33,431 nt of DNA from an uncultured Lachnospiraceae bacterium (GCA_947629585.1 CANREH010000028.1:1-33431), one strand, 5' to 3'; shown: positions 1 to 9,796, counted from the stretch's first letter. Notes: generated by a model not told the origin, from the letters alone. Numbers and translations are program-made.

Positions 1-650
1 AGACGAATATCCTGGCGTTAAATGCCGCAGTAGAGGCGGCGCGCGCAGGCGCGCATGGAAAAGGCTTTGCAGTTGTGGCAGAAGAGGTCCGCAACCTTGC
101 AGGCAAGAGCGCGGAAGCAGCCAGCGAGACAGCCGAAATGATCGAAGACTCTATCCGGAAGGTGGAAAGAGGCTCGGAGCTTGCCGCCAATACCGCCGAG
201 GCTTTGAATACGATTGTGGAAAAGGTCGATCATATTGTTAATATTATTAATAACATCACCGTTGCATTTAACGAGCAGGCAACGGCCGTAGCGCAGATTG
301 ACCAGGCGATTTCCCAGGTATCTACTGTTGTACAGACAAACTCCGCTACCAGCGAGGAATGCGCGGCAGCCAGCGAGGAGCTTTCCAACCAGGCGGCAAA
401 GCTCAAGGAGCTGGTATCCAGGTATCAGTTAAAGGACAGCTATCTGACCGCAGGCATGGGACAGGGTTCCGGCGGATTCAGAAGCACAGGAGCGTCTTCT
501 TCCGGCAGCTTTTCCATTGGCATGAACGGAGGAGGCTATGGCGGTTCTTCGGTGCCGACCATCCCGACATCCGGAATGGCAGCCAATTACCAGCCGAATG
601 ATGAGAATGAAAAAATCATTGCCCTGGGAGATGGGTTTGGAAAATATTAG
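1..650 (+). CDS. Methyl-accepting chemotaxis protein, C-terminal part (5' truncated)
   Basis: The frame is open from base 3 to the TAG at 648-650; the start lies outside the window. The first visible residues are the chemoreceptor hairpin tip ([20 protein letters not shown], then [13 protein letters not shown]), the segment that binds CheA and CheW. After it comes the descending coiled coil of the cytoplasmic signalling domain, including the [16 protein letters not shown] region typical of adaptation helices. The last ~75 residues form a Gly/Ser-rich low-complexity tail ending in GDGFGKY; such tails can tether adaptation enzymes, but no canonical NWETF-type pentapeptide is seen. The sensor domain, transmembrane segments and HAMP region are off-window, so the ligand is unknown. 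A good intrinsic terminator follows 24 bases after the stop, so this gene ends its transcription unit. Confidence 0.95.
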   Translation, partial: TNILALNAAVEAARAGAHGKGFAVVAEEVRNLAGKSAEAASETAEMIEDSIRKVERGSELAANTAEALNTIVEKVDHIVNIINNITVAFNEQATAVAQIDQAISQVSTVVQTNSATSEECAAASEELSNQAAKLKELVSRYQLKDSYLTAGMGQGSGGFRSTGASSSGSFSIGMNGGGYGGSSVPTIPTSGMAANYQPNDENEKIIALGDGFGKY

Positions 651-673
651 AAATCAGTAAGAAAAAAAGATAT

Positions 674-704
674 TGGGATATGGATAATTCCATATCCCAT
701 TTTT
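674..704 (+). terminator. Intrinsic terminator after the chemoreceptor gene
   Basis: Perfect 9-bp stem GGGATATGG (675-683) / CCATATCCC (690-698) with a 6-nt loop, followed by ATTTTTG. It separates the chemoreceptor gene from prfC. Confidence 0.8.
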
Positions 705-748
705 GTCAGATAGGAAGATTCGTAAGCGGGTCTTGAGGAGGTAAGATA

Positions 749-2338
749 GTGTCAAAATATCAGCAGGAAATTGAGAAACGGCGTACTTTTGCGATTATTT
801 CCCATCCGGACGCCGGGAAAACGACGTTGACGGAGAAGTTTTTGTTATATGGGGGAGCCATTAATTTAGCCGGTTCGGTAAAGGGAAGGAAGACGGCAAG
901 ACATGCGGTTTCCGACTGGATGGAGATTGAGAAGGAAAGAGGAATTTCGGTTACTTCCTCCGTGTTACAGTTTCATTATGACGGCTACTGCATTAATATT
1001 CTGGACACGCCGGGGCATCAGGATTTCTCGGAGGATACGTACCGTACCCTGATGGCGGCGGATTCGGCGGTGATGGTCATTGACGGCTCGAAAGGCGTTG
1101 AGGCACAGACCATTAAATTATTTAAGGTCTGCGTGATGAGAGGAATCCCGATTTTTACATTTATCAATAAGATGGACCGGGAAGCGAATGATCCGTTTAC
1201 ATTGATTGACGATATTGAACATGTGCTGGGAATCCGCACCTGCCCGATGAACTGGCCGATTGGCTCCGGCAAGAATTTTAAAGGCGTTTATGACAGGAAT
1301 ACGAAAAAGATTACCCGTTTCTTTGCCGCCAATAACGGGCAGAAGGAAATTGATACGGCGGAGGCGGAGCTTGGAGATCCCGGGCTGGACGATTTGATTG
1401 GGAAAGTCAACCATGATACGCTGGCGGAGGAGATCGAGCTTCTGGACGGCGCGAGCGATGAGTTTGACTTAGAGCGCGTGCGTGCGGGGCAGTTGTCCCC
1501 TGTCTTTTTCGGATCGGCGCTTACTAATTTCGGTGTGGAAACGTTTTTAAAGCATTTCCTGCAGATGACAACGCCGCCGCTTCCCAGAAAGTCTTCCGAA
1601 GGGGAGATAAGCCCGTTTGATGATGTTTTTTCCGCCTTTGTATTTAAGATTCAGGCGAATATGAATAAGGCGCACCGGGACAGGATTGCTTTTATGCGGA
1701 TCTGCTCGGGAAAGTTTGAGGCGGGCATGGAAGTGAACCATGTGCAGGGCGGCAAAAAGATCCGCCTTTCCCAGCCGCAGCAGATGATGGCGCAGGAGAG
1801 AAAGCACGTCGAGGAAGCGTATGCGGGCGATATTATCGGGGTTTTTGATCCGGGAATTTTTTCGATTGGGGACACAATCTGCACACCGGGGAAGAAGCTT
1901 CAGTTTGAGGGAATTCCGACGTTTGCGCCGGAGCATTTTGCCAAAGTGCGGCAGGTGGACACCATGAAGCGCAAGCAGTTTATCAAGGGAATTTCCCAGA
2001 TTGCCCAGGAGGGCGCGATCCAGATCTTCCAGGAATTTAATACCGGAATGGAGGAAATTATTGTCGGCGTGGTCGGCGTCCTGCAGTTTGACGTGTTGAA
2101 ATTCCGTCTGGAATCGGAATACGGGGTGGAGATCCGCATGGAGAATCTGCCGCATGAATATATCCGCTGGATCGAAAATACAGATATGGATATTTCCTCC
2201 CTGAGCGTGACTTCCGACACCAAAAAGATCAGGGATTTAAAAGGAAACCCGCTCCTGATCTTTGTCCATGCGTGGAGCGTGCAGACCGTGCTGGAGAGAA
2301 ATCCGGGGTTAAAGCTTGCGGAGTTTGGGAAAAATTAG
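749..2338 (+). CDS. prfC: Peptide chain release factor 3 (RF3)
   Basis: Translational GTPase that recycles RF1/RF2 from the ribosome after termination. The 529-residue length is the usual RF3 length. Visible G-domain motifs are the P-loop SHPDAGKTTLTEK (about residues 18-30), the switch I region ERGISVTSSV, DTPGHQDF (G3) and NKMDREANDP (G4), followed by the EF-Tu-like domain II and the RF3-specific C-terminal domain (NLPHEYIRWIEN). The start is a GTG at 749, chosen because GAGGAGG (735-741) lies 7 bases upstream and the protein begins MSKYQQEIEKRRTFAIISHPD, as RF3 proteins do. Elongation factor G is excluded by the length and the C-terminal region. It appears to be monocistronic, with a terminator directly downstream. 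Confidence 0.97.
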   Translation: MSKYQQEIEKRRTFAIISHPDAGKTTLTEKFLLYGGAINLAGSVKGRKTARHAVSDWMEIEKERGISVTSSVLQFHYDGYCINILDTPGHQDFSEDTYRTLMAADSAVMVIDGSKGVEAQTIKLFKVCVMRGIPIFTFINKMDREANDPFTLIDDIEHVLGIRTCPMNWPIGSGKNFKGVYDRNTKKITRFFAANNGQKEIDTAEAELGDPGLDDLIGKVNHDTLAEEIELLDGASDEFDLERVRAGQLSPVFFGSALTNFGVETFLKHFLQMTTPPLPRKSSEGEISPFDDVFSAFVFKIQANMNKAHRDRIAFMRICSGKFEAGMEVNHVQGGKKIRLSQPQQMMAQERKHVEEAYAGDIIGVFDPGIFSIGDTICTPGKKLQFEGIPTFAPEHFAKVRQVDTMKRKQFIKGISQIAQEGAIQIFQEFNTGMEEIIVGVVGVLQFDVLKFRLESEYGVEIRMENLPHEYIRWIENTDMDISSLSVTSDTKKIRDLKGNPLLIFVHAWSVQTVLERNPGLKLAEFGKN

Positions 2339-2372
2339 TGGGAACAAATGATGATACGCTCATGCCTTAGAG

Positions 2373-2415
2373 AAAAAGTACAGAACAAATGTTTGTTTGA
2401 CTCTGTACTTTTTTT
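2373..2415 (+). terminator. Intrinsic terminator after prfC
   Basis: Stem AAAGTACAGA (2375-2384) / TCTGTACTTT (2402-2411), with further CAAA/TTTG pairing inside, followed by a run of T to 2415. The T-run merges directly into the next promoter. Confidence 0.8.
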
Positions 2416-2432
2416 GTGTAAGGTGGTATACT
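2404..2432 (+). promoter_or_regulatory. Probable promoter of the ridA-vapBC unit (extended -10)
   Basis: A TATACT -10 hexamer at 2427-2432 is preceded by TGG, giving an extended -10. Seventeen bases upstream is TGTACT, a poor -35 match. The 29-bp block 2404-2432 is repeated with 3 mismatches at 3562-3590 in front of uvrB, which supports a functional role. It starts inside the T-run of the prfC terminator. Confidence 0.5.
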
Positions 2433-2464
2433 GTTAAAGAAAATGGTATACGAGGAGGAACAGC

Positions 2465-2833
2465 ATGAGCGCTATGATTAGGAAAGATGTTAATGAGGCC
2501 TGGGCACATACGGGAATTATCAAAGCGGGGGATTTCTGTTTTTTGAGTTACTGTGTCGGGAATGTGGGCGGGACAGTGGAAGAGCAGATTCACGGCGCAT
2601 TTGATGAGATGGAAAGAAGACTGGCACTCTTTGGGCTTACGCTGGAACATGTTGTGCAGATGGACTGTCTGTTCCGGGATATTTGGAACATCCCGATTAT
2701 GGAAAAGGTAATCAGGGAACGGTTTCATGGAAATTATCCGGTTCGGAAATCAATTCAGACGGAATTTGCGCATACAGGGGGAGCAGCGGGATTACAGTTT
2801 CAGGCTGACGCGGTTGCATATGCCGGGAAATAA
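2465..2833 (+). CDS. RidA (YjgF/YER057c/UK114) family protein
   Basis: A 122-residue protein of the Rid family, small cytosolic trimers whose best-known members hydrolyse reactive enamine/imine intermediates formed by PLP enzymes. The family pattern is visible: early HTGIIKAGDFCFLSYCVG strand, GTVEEQIHGAFDEMERRLALFG helix, VVQMDCLFRDIWNIPIMEKV, and GNYPVRKSIQTEF, whose arginine matches the position used for carboxylate binding in RidA. The C-terminus departs from classical RidA: the usual LPxGALVEIEAIA ending is replaced by AHTGGAAGLQFQADAVAYAG, so deaminase activity is not assured and a RidA-like subfamily is as likely. ATG 2465 has AGGAGG 5 bases upstream. The next gene (VapB-type antitoxin) begins 15 bases after the stop, so the two may be cotranscribed. 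Confidence 0.85.
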   Translation: MSAMIRKDVNEAWAHTGIIKAGDFCFLSYCVGNVGGTVEEQIHGAFDEMERRLALFGLTLEHVVQMDCLFRDIWNIPIMEKVIRERFHGNYPVRKSIQTEFAHTGGAAGLQFQADAVAYAGK

Positions 2834-2848
2834 CATGGGAAGGGGCGG

Positions 2849-3076
2849 ATGATGATGTCAGCAGCATTAGAGGAAAAGGTAATAAAAAAAGTAGTTGGCT
2901 TATCAGATGATAATCTGATGTTTCTTAGTGACATGATAGATAAATTTATGCAGCCGGTACAGGCAGAAAACACATCCAGGAGAATTGGCGTTGCAGAAGG
3001 CAAATTTGTTGTACCGGATGATTTTGATGCCTGCAATGATGAAATTGCGGAGATGTTTGGTGTGAAATGTCAATGA
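2849..3076 (+). CDS. Small VapB-type antitoxin partner of the PIN toxin
   Basis: A 75-residue protein directly upstream of and overlapping a PIN-domain gene, the classic antitoxin position. It has a helical N-terminus (LEEKVIKKVVGLSDDNLMFL, DMIDKFMQPVQ) and a C-terminal toxin-binding-like tail with RRIGVAEGKFVVPDDFD and [11 protein letters not shown], a pattern common to short clostridial antitoxins next to VapC proteins. No sequence-recognisable DNA-binding fold is evident, so its role rests on context. Three consecutive ATG codons (2849, 2852, 2855) leave the start ambiguous; GGAAGGGG ends at 2844, so 2852 or 2855 may be better spaced. The stop TGA overlaps a toxin ATG (ATGA at 3073-3076). 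The stretch is visibly more AT-rich than the neighbouring genes. Confidence 0.7.
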   Translation: MMMSAALEEKVIKKVVGLSDDNLMFLSDMIDKFMQPVQAENTSRRIGVAEGKFVVPDDFDACNDEIAEMFGVKCQ

Positions 3077-3471
3077 ATATTTTATTGGATACGCATATTT
3101 TACTGTGGGCGCTTACGCGTGATAGTAAATTACCACAGCGGGCGATGGATTTAATAACGAATGAGAATAATAAGATTTTTTATAGCATTGCTTCAATATG
3201 GGAAGTTGAAATAAAAAATTCTTTAGGAAAGATAGCTATTGCAGGAGAAGAATTAGCAGAGTATTGTAAAGAGGCAGGATTTGAGCTGATGCAAATCAGA
3301 GAAACACATATTTTTCAGTTGAAAACGTTAAAGCGTGATGAGAATGCGCCAAAACATAATGATCCTTTTGACAGAATTATGTTAGCGCAATCAAAAGAAA
3401 GTGGGTGTAAGTTTGTTACCCACGATTCATTAATATCATTTTATAATGAACCATGTGTAATCAATGTATAA
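3067..3471 (+). CDS. VapC-type PIN-domain ribonuclease toxin
   Basis: PIN-domain protein of up to 134 residues. Expected acidic metal-binding positions are seen: Asp in [13 protein letters not shown], Glu in [16 protein letters not shown], Asp in the [12 protein letters not shown] block and Asp in FVTHDSLI. VapC toxins are Mg2+-dependent RNases that block translation by cutting tRNA or rRNA and are held in check by the upstream antitoxin. Two starts are possible: ATG 3067 (MSMN...) or ATG 3073, which overlaps the antitoxin stop as ATGA and is typical of translational coupling. The gene is AT-rich compared with prfC and uvrB, consistent with acquisition as a mobile module. The RNA target is unknown. 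A truncated copy of the family-1 palindromic repeat follows 26 bases downstream. Confidence 0.85.
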   Translation: MSMNILLDTHILLWALTRDSKLPQRAMDLITNENNKIFYSIASIWEVEIKNSLGKIAIAGEELAEYCKEAGFELMQIRETHIFQLKTLKRDENAPKHNDPFDRIMLAQSKESGCKFVTHDSLISFYNEPCVINV

Positions 3472-3497
3472 TATGATATGTACTGTTACCAAAATAC

Positions 3498-3549
3498 GTA
3501 GCAGTTCAGCCATCAGCTCGATTTGGCTGCTTTGCAGCCTGTTTCGCCT
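3498..3549 (+). repeat. Family-1 palindromic element, left-half fragment
   Basis: Matches the left half of the full element at 20834: a GTA-G-CAGTTCAGCCATC start, then CAGCTCGATTTGGCTGCTTT, GCAGCCTGTTTCGCC, after which similarity stops. It has lost the right half and terminal repeat. It lies between vapC and uvrB. Confidence 0.8.
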
Positions 3550-3561
3550 GTTCATTTGCGC

Positions 3562-3590
3562 TATACTTTTTTTGTGTAAGATAGTATACT
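3562..3590 (+). promoter_or_regulatory. Probable uvrB promoter block
   Basis: TATACT at 3585-3590 with TATACT again 17 bases upstream (3562-3567). The block is 26/29 identical to the one before the RidA gene at 2404-2432. The -10 sits in the palindrome ATAGTATACTAT (3581-3592). No clostridial LexA-type box was recognised here. Confidence 0.45.
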
Positions 3591-3625
3591 ATGAGGCAGA
3601 GAAAAATCAGGAATGGAAGGGTTTT

Positions 3626-5605
3626 ATGTCAGAGTTTAAATTACATGCCCCGTTTGAGCCGACGGGCGACCAGCCGCAGGCGATCGAGGCCTTAGTGAAA
3701 GGCTTTCAGGAGGGCAATCAATTTCAGACATTATTGGGTGTTACCGGATCGGGAAAGACGTTTACTATGGCGAATATTATCCAGGCTTTGCAGAGGCCGA
3801 CGCTTGTGATTGCTCATAATAAGACGCTGGCGGCGCAGTTGTACGGGGAGTTTAAAGAAATGTTTCCGGAGAATGCGGTGGAGTATTTTGTCTCCTACTA
3901 TGATTATTACCAGCCGGAAGCGTATGTGCCGTCTACGGATACTTATATTGAGAAGGATTCCGCCATCAATGACGAGATTGACAAGCTGCGCCACTCGGCA
4001 ACCTCCGCATTGTCGGAGCGGCGGGATGTGATTGTCGTAGCGAGCGTGTCCTGTATTTACGGCATCGGCAGCCCGGAGTTTTACCGGAATATGACGGTTT
4101 CCCTGCGTCCGGGCATGAACAAGGATCGGGACGAGGTGATCCGGCAGCTTGTGGATATTCAGTTTACAAGGAATGATATGGATTTTGGGCGCGGTACGTT
4201 TCGCGTGCGCGGGGACGTGCTGGAGATCTTCCCGGTATCCTCTGACGATACGGCTATCCGCGTGGAATTTTTCGGGGATGAGATTGATCGGATCAGCGAG
4301 GTGGATGTCCTGACGGGGACGGTAAAGCTGTTATTGGAACACGCCTTTATTTACCCGGCTTCCCATTATGTGATCGATCCGGCGCAGATGGAGCCGGCAT
4401 TAAAGAGCATTGAGAAAGAATTAGAAGAGCGGGTGAAGTATTTTAAAAGCGAGGACAAGCTATTGGAAGCGCAGAGGATTGCAGAGCGCACCAATTTTGA
4501 TATTGAGATGCTGCGGGAGACGGGATTCTGCTCCGGCATTGAAAATTATTCCAGGCATTTGAATAATTTGGAGGCAGGACAGCCGCCTTATACCCTGATG
4601 GATTTCTTTCCGGAGGATTACCTGATTATTGTGGACGAATCCCATATCACGATTCCGCAGGTGCGCGGCATGTATGCGGGGGATCAGTCCCGGAAGGAGA
4701 CGCTGGTAAAATATGGTTTCCGCCTGCCATCAGCGAAGGATAACCGCCCGCTTTCCTTTGATGAATTTGAAGAGCGGATTAACCAGATGTTGTTTGTCTC
4801 GGCGACGCCGAATGTCTATGAAGCGGAACATGAGCTGTTCCGTACCGAGCAGGTGATCCGTCCGACCGGGCTTCTCGATCCGGAGATTTCTGTCCGCCCG
4901 GTGGAGGGACAGATTGATGATTTGCTGTTTGAGATAAAAAAAGAGACGGATGCGCATAATAAAGTTTTAGTTACCACACTGACCAAGAAAATGGCAGAGG
5001 ATTTGACGGATTATTTAAAAGAGGCCGGGGTGCGGGTGCGGTATCTCCATTCGGATATCGACACGCTGGAGCGTTCGGAAATTATCCGGGATATGCGGCT
5101 GGATGTGTTTGATGTCCTTGTCGGGATCAACCTGTTGAGGGAAGGACTGGATATACCGGAGATTACGCTGGTGGCGATTCTGGATGCGGATAAGGAAGGG
5201 TTCCTGCGGTCGGAGACATCCCTCATCCAGACTGTGGGGCGCGCGGCGAGGAATGCGGACGGCCATGTTATTATGTATGCGGATATCATTACGGATTCCA
5301 TGCGGAAAGCGATTGACGAAACGAACCGCAGGCGTTCAATCCAGCAGGCTTATAATGAAGCTCACGGCATTACGCCGACCACGATCCGCAAAGCAGTCAG
5401 GGATCTGATCAGCATTTCCAAAAAGGCGGAGAAGATCACGAATGAGATTGAGAAAGATCCGGAATCCATGTCGCCGGAGGAGATTAAGGTGGTGGTCGGC
5501 AAATTGACAAAGAAAATGCACACCCTGGCGGCGGAGCTTAATTTTGAAGCGGCGGCGGAGCTCAGGGATAAAATAACAGAGTTAAAGCAGCATTTAGAAC
5601 AATAA
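3626..5605 (+). CDS. uvrB: Excinuclease ABC subunit UvrB
   Basis: DNA-damage verification helicase-like subunit of nucleotide excision repair; it is loaded by UvrA and recruits UvrC. From ATG 3626 the protein has 659 residues, the normal UvrB size, starting [20 protein letters not shown]. The frame is open further upstream, but GGAAGGG (3615-3621) 4 bases before this ATG and the family N-terminus decide the start. Visible: Walker A GVTGSGKT (38-45), the beta-hairpin that inserts into DNA ([12 protein letters not shown], 91-102), the [21 protein letters not shown] box, helicase motifs [21 protein letters not shown] and QTVGRAARN, and a C-terminal UVR motif ([16 protein letters not shown]) that contacts UvrC. 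uvrA follows 66 bases later, forming a uvrBA operon. Confidence 0.98.
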   Translation: MSEFKLHAPFEPTGDQPQAIEALVKGFQEGNQFQTLLGVTGSGKTFTMANIIQALQRPTLVIAHNKTLAAQLYGEFKEMFPENAVEYFVSYYDYYQPEAYVPSTDTYIEKDSAINDEIDKLRHSATSALSERRDVIVVASVSCIYGIGSPEFYRNMTVSLRPGMNKDRDEVIRQLVDIQFTRNDMDFGRGTFRVRGDVLEIFPVSSDDTAIRVEFFGDEIDRISEVDVLTGTVKLLLEHAFIYPASHYVIDPAQMEPALKSIEKELEERVKYFKSEDKLLEAQRIAERTNFDIEMLRETGFCSGIENYSRHLNNLEAGQPPYTLMDFFPEDYLIIVDESHITIPQVRGMYAGDQSRKETLVKYGFRLPSAKDNRPLSFDEFEERINQMLFVSATPNVYEAEHELFRTEQVIRPTGLLDPEISVRPVEGQIDDLLFEIKKETDAHNKVLVTTLTKKMAEDLTDYLKEAGVRVRYLHSDIDTLERSEIIRDMRLDVFDVLVGINLLREGLDIPEITLVAILDADKEGFLRSETSLIQTVGRAARNADGHVIMYADIITDSMRKAIDETNRRRSIQQAYNEAHGITPTTIRKAVRDLISISKKAEKITNEIEKDPESMSPEEIKVVVGKLTKKMHTLAAELNFEAAAELRDKITELKQHLEQ

Positions 5606-5671
5606 TGTTTAGGCAGAGAAAAAAAAGCAGGAATATAAAATAAACGGAAAGTAAGAAAACGGAGAAACAGT

Positions 5672-8521
5672 ATGGCAGAACGTAAATATATTACCATCCG
5701 GGGTGCGAAGGAGCATAACCTGAAGAATGTAAATGTAAAAATTCCCAGGGATGAGCTGGTGGTTTTTACGGGATTAAGCGGCTCGGGAAAGTCTTCCCTG
5801 GCGTTTGACACGATTTATGCGGAAGGGCAGAGGCGGTACATGGAGTCCCTTTCCTCTTATGCAAGGCAGTTTTTAGGGCAGATGGAGAAGCCGGAGGTGG
5901 AAAGCATTGAAGGGCTTTCTCCGGCGATTTCCATTGACCAGAAGTCTACGAACCGAAACCCGCGTTCCACGGTCGGGACAGTGACGGAGGTATATGATTA
6001 TTTCCGCCTTTTGTATGCCCGGATTGGCATCCCGCACTGTCCGGAGTGCGGAAGGGAGATTAAGCAGCAGACGGTCGATCAGATGGCGGATGAGATAATG
6101 AAGCTGCCGGAGCGCACGAGGATACAACTGCTTGCGCCGGTCGTCCGGGGGCGCAAAGGAGAGCATAAGAAGATTTTTGAGCAGGCGGCGAAAAGCGGCT
6201 ATGTCCGCGTTATCGTGGACGGGAACCAGTATGAGCTTTCCGAGGAGATCCGGTTAGAAAAGAATAAAAAACACGACATTGAAATTGTGGTTGACCGCCT
6301 GATTGTCAAAGAGGGGATCGAGGCAAGGCTGATGGATTCGATAGAGAGCGTATTGAAGCTTTCGGACGGGCTTTTGCTGGTAGAGGTGTTAAATTCTGAT
6401 CCGGAAAAGGAAAATCAGATCTTTAAGTTCAGCCAGAGCTTTTCCTGCCCGGACTGCGGCGTGGGCATTGATAAACTGGAGCCGAGGGTATTTTCCTTTA
6501 ACAATCCGTTCGGTGCCTGCCCGGTATGCCACGGCATTGGCGTGAAAATGGAATTTGATGAGGATTTCATGATTCCGGATCAGAGCTTAAGCCTTTCGGA
6601 AGGGGCGATTCAGGTGCTTGGATGGCAGTCCTCCTCCGATCCGGCAAGCTTTGCCGGAAGCCTCCTTACGGCGCTTGCCAAAGAGTACGGGTTTTCCTTA
6701 TCGACGCCATATCAGGATCTGCCGGAGGACATCAGGGAAATGTTAATCCACGGCACGGGCGGGCGTTCTGTCAAGGTTCACTACAAAGGGCAGCGGGGTG
6801 TCGGCGTTTATGACGTTGCGTTTGAAGGACTGATTAAAAATGTGGAGAAGCGTTACCGGGAAACGGCTTCGGAAACGATGAAGCAGGAATATGAGACATT
6901 TATGCGCATAACCCCATGCAAGGAATGTAAAGGCAGGAGGCTGAATAAGCAGGCGCTTGCCGTGACGGTCGGGGATAAGAATATTGCGGAGCTTACGGAG
7001 ATTTCTATCGGAGAGTTAAGCGCATTTATGGATCAGCTGGCGTTAAATCCCATGCAGCGTAAGATTGGGGAGATGATTTTACGGGAGATCCATGCTCGCC
7101 TGGGCTTTTTAGTGGAGGTGGGGCTGGATTACCTGACGCTTGCAAGGGCAACCGGGACATTGTCCGGCGGGGAAGCGCAGAGAATCCGGCTTGCCACGCA
7201 GATTGGCTCCGGGTTAGTCGGCGTCGCCTATATCCTGGACGAGCCGAGCATCGGGCTTCACCAGAGGGATAATGATAAGCTGCTGGGCGCGCTCAAGCGC
7301 CTGCGGGATCTGGGAAATACCCTGATTGTGGTCGAGCATGACGAGGATACCATGCTTGCGGCGGATTATATTGTGGATGTCGGGCCGGGGGCAGGCGAGC
7401 ATGGCGGTGAAATTGTCGCCGTCGGTACGGCAAAGCAGATCATGAAGGCAAAAAATTCCATCACAGGGGATTATTTAAGCGGAAGGAAGAAGATTCCGAT
7501 TCCCGCTTTGCGCAGGAAACCAACCGGATGGCTTACTGTGAAAGGGGCGCGGGAGAATAATTTGAAAAATATTACAGTGAAAATCCCGCTGGGGGTCTTT
7601 ACCTGTGTGACCGGAGTGTCCGGCTCCGGGAAAAGCTCCCTGATTAATGAAATCCTGTATAAAACCCTGGCAAGGAAATTGAATCATGCGCGCTGCATTC
7701 CGGGGAAGCATGATAAAATCCTCGGCATAGAGGCACTGGATAAGGTCATCAATATTGATCAGTCCCCGATTGGGCGCACGCCGAGATCGAATCCGGCGAC
7801 TTATACCGGGGTGTTTGATCTGATTCGCGATTTATTTGCTTCCACAAGCGATGCGAAAATGAAAGGATATTCAAAAGGAAGGTTCAGCTTTAATGTCAAG
7901 GGCGGGCGGTGCGAAGCCTGCAGCGGCGACGGCATTATCAAAATTGAGATGAACTTCCTGCCGGATATCTATGTACCTTGCGAGGTCTGCGGAGGAAAGC
8001 GCTATAACAGGGAAACGCTGGAAGTGCGGTACAAGGGAAAAAATATTTTTGAGATTCTGGATATGACAGTCGAGGAGGCGCTGCGCTTTTTTGAGCATAT
8101 CCCGTCCATCCAGAGGAAAATCCAGACCTTGTATGATGTCGGGCTTTCTTACATTAAGCTGGGACAGCCGTCCACAACCCTCTCCGGCGGGGAGGCACAG
8201 CGGATTAAGCTGGCGACGGAACTGAGCAGAAGGAGCACAGGGAAAACAATTTATATTCTCGATGAGCCGACCACCGGGCTTCATTTTGCGGATGTGCATA
8301 AGCTGGTGGAAATTTTAAACAAGCTTGCAGAAAACGGAAATACCGTAGTCGTAATCGAGCATAATCTGGATGTAATTAAGACGGCGGATTATCTGATTGA
8401 TATCGGACCGGAGGGCGGCAGCCGCGGCGGTACGATCATTGCGCAGGGAACGCCGGAGGAAGTGGCGGAATGTGAGCAGTCCTATACGGGGGCTTATGTG
8501 AAGAAAATGCTGGAAAGATAA
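5672..8521 (+). CDS. uvrA: Excinuclease ABC subunit UvrA
   Basis: Damage-recognition ATPase of nucleotide excision repair, an ABC-type dimer that loads UvrB. It is 949 residues, the full family length. Visible: first Walker A GLSGSGKS (34-41) and [20 protein letters not shown]; UvrB-binding/zinc region with CPECGREI; a second CxxC pair set ([13 protein letters not shown]); signature [19 protein letters not shown] with Walker [14 protein letters not shown]; second Walker [10 protein letters not shown]-terminal zinc module CEACSGDG...[14 protein letters not shown]; second signature [13 protein letters not shown] and [13 protein letters not shown]. The ATG has GGAG 7 bases upstream. Nothing appears truncated. 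A rho-independent terminator follows, and the next gene is convergent. Confidence 0.98.
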   Translation: MAERKYITIRGAKEHNLKNVNVKIPRDELVVFTGLSGSGKSSLAFDTIYAEGQRRYMESLSSYARQFLGQMEKPEVESIEGLSPAISIDQKSTNRNPRSTVGTVTEVYDYFRLLYARIGIPHCPECGREIKQQTVDQMADEIMKLPERTRIQLLAPVVRGRKGEHKKIFEQAAKSGYVRVIVDGNQYELSEEIRLEKNKKHDIEIVVDRLIVKEGIEARLMDSIESVLKLSDGLLLVEVLNSDPEKENQIFKFSQSFSCPDCGVGIDKLEPRVFSFNNPFGACPVCHGIGVKMEFDEDFMIPDQSLSLSEGAIQVLGWQSSSDPASFAGSLLTALAKEYGFSLSTPYQDLPEDIREMLIHGTGGRSVKVHYKGQRGVGVYDVAFEGLIKNVEKRYRETASETMKQEYETFMRITPCKECKGRRLNKQALAVTVGDKNIAELTEISIGELSAFMDQLALNPMQRKIGEMILREIHARLGFLVEVGLDYLTLARATGTLSGGEAQRIRLATQIGSGLVGVAYILDEPSIGLHQRDNDKLLGALKRLRDLGNTLIVVEHDEDTMLAADYIVDVGPGAGEHGGEIVAVGTAKQIMKAKNSITGDYLSGRKKIPIPALRRKPTGWLTVKGARENNLKNITVKIPLGVFTCVTGVSGSGKSSLINEILYKTLARKLNHARCIPGKHDKILGIEALDKVINIDQSPIGRTPRSNPATYTGVFDLIRDLFASTSDAKMKGYSKGRFSFNVKGGRCEACSGDGIIKIEMNFLPDIYVPCEVCGGKRYNRETLEVRYKGKNIFEILDMTVEEALRFFEHIPSIQRKIQTLYDVGLSYIKLGQPSTTLSGGEAQRIKLATELSRRSTGKTIYILDEPTTGLHFADVHKLVEILNKLAENGNTVVVIEHNLDVIKTADYLIDIGPEGGSRGGTIIAQGTPEEVAECEQSYTGAYVKKMLER

Positions 8522-8537
8522 ATAATCTGTTTTTGCA

Positions 8538-8581
8538 GGGGCTGTCGATTGTCTGGTTCTTATTGCGGCAGCCCCGTTTTT
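8538..8581 (+). terminator. Intrinsic terminator after uvrA
   Basis: GGGGCTGtCG (8538-8547) pairs with CGgCAGCCCC (8566-8575), long loop, then GTTTTTCT. The T-run is on the plus strand, so it serves uvrA rather than the convergent glycosyltransferase gene ending at 8585. Confidence 0.75.
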
Positions 8582-8584
8582 CTA

Positions 8585-9796
8585 TTACAGCCGCAGGGGA
8601 ATTTTCCGGTCTTCCTCTTTTTCCATCACGGCTTCTTTTAACAATTCCAGATAAATTGTTTCTATGCTTTTGGCAAATTCTTTTGAGGAGTATCTGCGTA
8701 CTTTTTCTATGGAGTGGTTCCCGTAACCGGTGTCGTGGTATAATACCTCCTCCAGGCCGTGGAGGAAACCTTCTTTTTCCGTAAATGTATAACCATTGTA
8801 ACCTTGATCCAAAATATCTTCCAGGCAGGGATCTTCTCTTGCCACGACAGGAAGCCCGGACGCCATAGCTTCGATGAAGGTAAGGCCCTGCGTTTCGCTG
8901 TTGGAGGCGCTGACGAAGACATCACCCAGGCGGTAAAACTTCCCGATAATATCCCAGGGCTGTTCCCCGCCGAAAATAATCCGTTTTCTGGATTCCGGCG
9001 TAAGTTCAGGCAGGCTGCGGACAAGGTCTGTCAGGCGATCCCTGTCAGGCCCGCCGCCAATAATTAAAAACCTGGCGTCACGGTGGCGGTTCAGGAAAGA
9101 AGGAATATAGGTCAGGATCTCTTCCAGATTCTTTTCCTGCGAGAGCCGCCCAAGATACAGGATAACCTTTTCCTCCGGTGCAATGCCGAACGTTTCCCGC
9201 AGGGAGAGAAGCTCTTTTTCGTCATATTTATCAGCGTCAAATTTGCTTAAGTCGATGCCGGTAGGGATGACGGCGATCTTCTGGCGGACATGGTAGGAAA
9301 TTAAGAGCTGGCGCACTTTTTCCGTCGGCACGATGACCTGTTCCACGGTATTGCAGCATACTTTGGTAAAAACACGGACAAAAGATTTGGCGCGTTCATC
9401 CAATGACTTGAATTTCATAAAATAATGGGTATAATCTTCATAGATGGTATGGTAAGTATGCACCAGGGGGAGATGGAGCTCTTTTGCCATGATCCTCCCG
9501 AAAATGCCCAGGGAAAATTCCGTCTGTGTATGGATGATATCCAGGTGCATATGGCGGATAATATGTGCAAGCCTGGGCTGGTAAAACAGTCCGACCCTTC
9601 TTTCTGTAATTAAAAGGCAGGGAAGGCTCGGGACACGGTAGACATTGTGCTCATGTTCAGGGGCGCCGGGCGTGGTGGTTGTGATAACATACACTTCATG
9701 CCCGCGTTTTTCAAGCTCCTGCTTTAAAAGGTAAACGGAGGCTGCGACCCCGTTGATTTCCGGATAGTAAGTTTCCGTAAACAATGCAATATTCAT
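8585..9796 (-). CDS. Family 4 glycosyltransferase, probable diacylglycerol glucosyltransferase type
   Basis: A 403-residue GT-B fold, retaining GT4 enzyme. The N-terminus MNIALFTETYYPEINGVAASV, the HTQTEFSLGIFGR and HTYHTIYEDYTHYF blocks and the C-terminal nucleotide-binding region (YLGRLSQEKNLEEIL; TFIEAMASGLPVVAREDPC) closely follow Firmicutes 1,2-diacylglycerol 3-glucosyltransferases that make monoglucosyl diacylglycerol, the anchor lipid of lipoteichoic acid and a bulk membrane glycolipid. The acceptor is inferred from this resemblance; a PimB/mannosyltransferase-type role cannot be excluded. No signal peptide or transmembrane segment is seen; these enzymes bind the inner membrane face. 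AAAGGGG lies 8 bases before the ATG. It is divergent from the LCP cell-wall gene, consistent with an envelope role. Confidence 0.85.
   Translation of the reverse strand: MNIALFTETYYPEINGVAASVYLLKQELEKRGHEVYVITTTTPGAPEHEHNVYRVPSLPCLLITERRVGLFYQPRLAHIIRHMHLDIIHTQTEFSLGIFGRIMAKELHLPLVHTYHTIYEDYTHYFMKFKSLDERAKSFVRVFTKVCCNTVEQVIVPTEKVRQLLISYHVRQKIAVIPTGIDLSKFDADKYDEKELLSLRETFGIAPEEKVILYLGRLSQEKNLEEILTYIPSFLNRHRDARFLIIGGGPDRDRLTDLVRSLPELTPESRKRIIFGGEQPWDIIGKFYRLGDVFVSASNSETQGLTFIEAMASGLPVVAREDPCLEDILDQGYNGYTFTEKEGFLHGLEEVLYHDTGYGNHSIEKVRRYSSKEFAKSIETIYLELLKEAVMEKEEDRKIPLRL

Noticed and set aside
1547-2155. 202-codon minus-strand frame inside prfC
   Set aside because: Shadow of a GC-biased conserved gene; no start signal and no recognisable domain.
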